DNA of 64,000 nt, from NCBI GenBank assembly GCA_037355855.1, contig CM074758.1, forward strand, positions 3,755,001 through 3,819,000, written 5' to 3'. The notes beneath the pieces are model-generated. The model made no database searches, was not told the DNA's origin, and saw only the letters and a list, made by a program, of their open reading frames with translations. Origin of the DNA: Pseudo-nitzschia pungens (Eukaryota; Bacillariophyta; Bacillariophyceae; Bacillariales; Bacillariaceae). A program made the position numbers and the translations under genes. Positions 63,640 through 64,000 of the stretch are shown in pieces; the first letter of the stretch is position 1; every line of letters starts with the position of its first letter.

Positions 63640-64000
63640 ATGGCAGGTATCTACAGAGACCCCCCTATTGCCTACAAGAGCTCTTTCAATCGGACCAAGC
63701 CCAAGCTTTTTACTCTATACAACGTCGATGAGGATCAAACCGACAGCATGAAAGTCCCCCTGTTTACAGAGACAGGAGGCCTGGAAGAGCTGCTCTTCGT
63801 GGAGGAGTCCTTCCGGAATGCTGCCAAGCTCCTAAGGCTGCCAATCGATATCTATCTCACCCACTTCAGTCGCTGTCTCACCACTGACGCGCAGACCAAG
63901 TGGAATGACATGATAAAGGATCCACTGGACCCAGAGGAGTACCAATATGAACAGGAAGAGATTGGAGGATATGAACAGGCGTTCCTTGACTTCACCAAGT
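63640..64000 (+). CDS. gag: Gag of element H, partial (runs off the window)
   Basis: ATG at 63,640 in context ACCATGG. Frame is open to the window end: MAGIYRDPPIAYKSSFNRTK, CLTTDAQTKWNDMIKDPLD, YEQEEIGGYEQAFLDFTK. Closest to B Gag. About 120 codons visible. Confidence 0.88.
   Translation, partial: MAGIYRDPPIAYKSSFNRTKPKLFTLYNVDEDQTDSMKVPLFTETGGLEELLFVEESFRNAAKLLRLPIDIYLTHFSRCLTTDAQTKWNDMIKDPLDPEEYQYEQEEIGGYEQAFLDFTK

Overview
The window looks like nuclear DNA of a unicellular stramenopile, most likely a pennate diatom (inference). Host genes carry short GT-AG introns, and the repeats are copia and gypsy pol lineages of the kind described in diatoms (CoDi/GyDi-like). There is no operon structure and no prokaryotic signal.

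Region 1 (1-17,003) is host DNA. It holds the 3' part of an unrecognised gene broken by one extra A (2-836); a four-exon TLC-domain membrane protein (1,925-3,622); an UPF3-like nonsense-mediated-decay protein on the minus strand (4,559-6,223); a solo LTR with a perfect 5-bp target duplication (7,960-8,311); a Zn2Cys6 regulator whose first two cysteines lie in a small upstream exon (9,950-11,529); two tandem-repeat blocks (157-bp and 395-bp units) running into a 500-N gap; and the C-terminal half of a ClpB/HSP100 disaggregase (15,565-17,003) with a one-base frameshift.

Region 2 (17,069-64,000) is a dense nest of retrotransposons that can be unpacked from target-site duplications (TSDs). A copia element (M1) was hit by gypsy element A (17,968-43,442, TSD AGCAC). 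A was hit by gypsy element B (22,272-40,309), and B contains a 12-kb LINE (C, minus strand). A also carries a 1.9-kb LINE-like non-autonomous insertion (D, 19-bp TSD). M1 further carries a solo LTR (TSD ATCAG), gypsy element E (TSD CCAGA), inside which sits an apparently intact gypsy element F (TSD CGCTG, identical 256-bp LTRs), and a decayed element G that itself contains a D-family copy (I, 21-bp TSD) and an unclassified 0.8-kb insertion (J). After this come a 5'-truncated LINE (K), LINE 5' debris, a second copia fragment (M2) joined to an A-type gag, and the start of another B-family element (H) that leaves the window.

How the parts work together: B-family elements (B, E, F, H) encode Gag and a PR-RT-RNaseH-integrase Pol in the same frame, separated by one UGA in all three copies where the junction is visible, which points to stop-codon readthrough. 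Just inside their 5' LTRs both gypsy lineages carry a perfect palindrome where a tRNA primer-binding site normally starts. The LINE has a tandem-repeat 5' region and a 3' end with two hairpins. The short D/I family shares the 3' hairpins and the repeat motif and has no coding capacity, so it probably depends on the LINE machinery.
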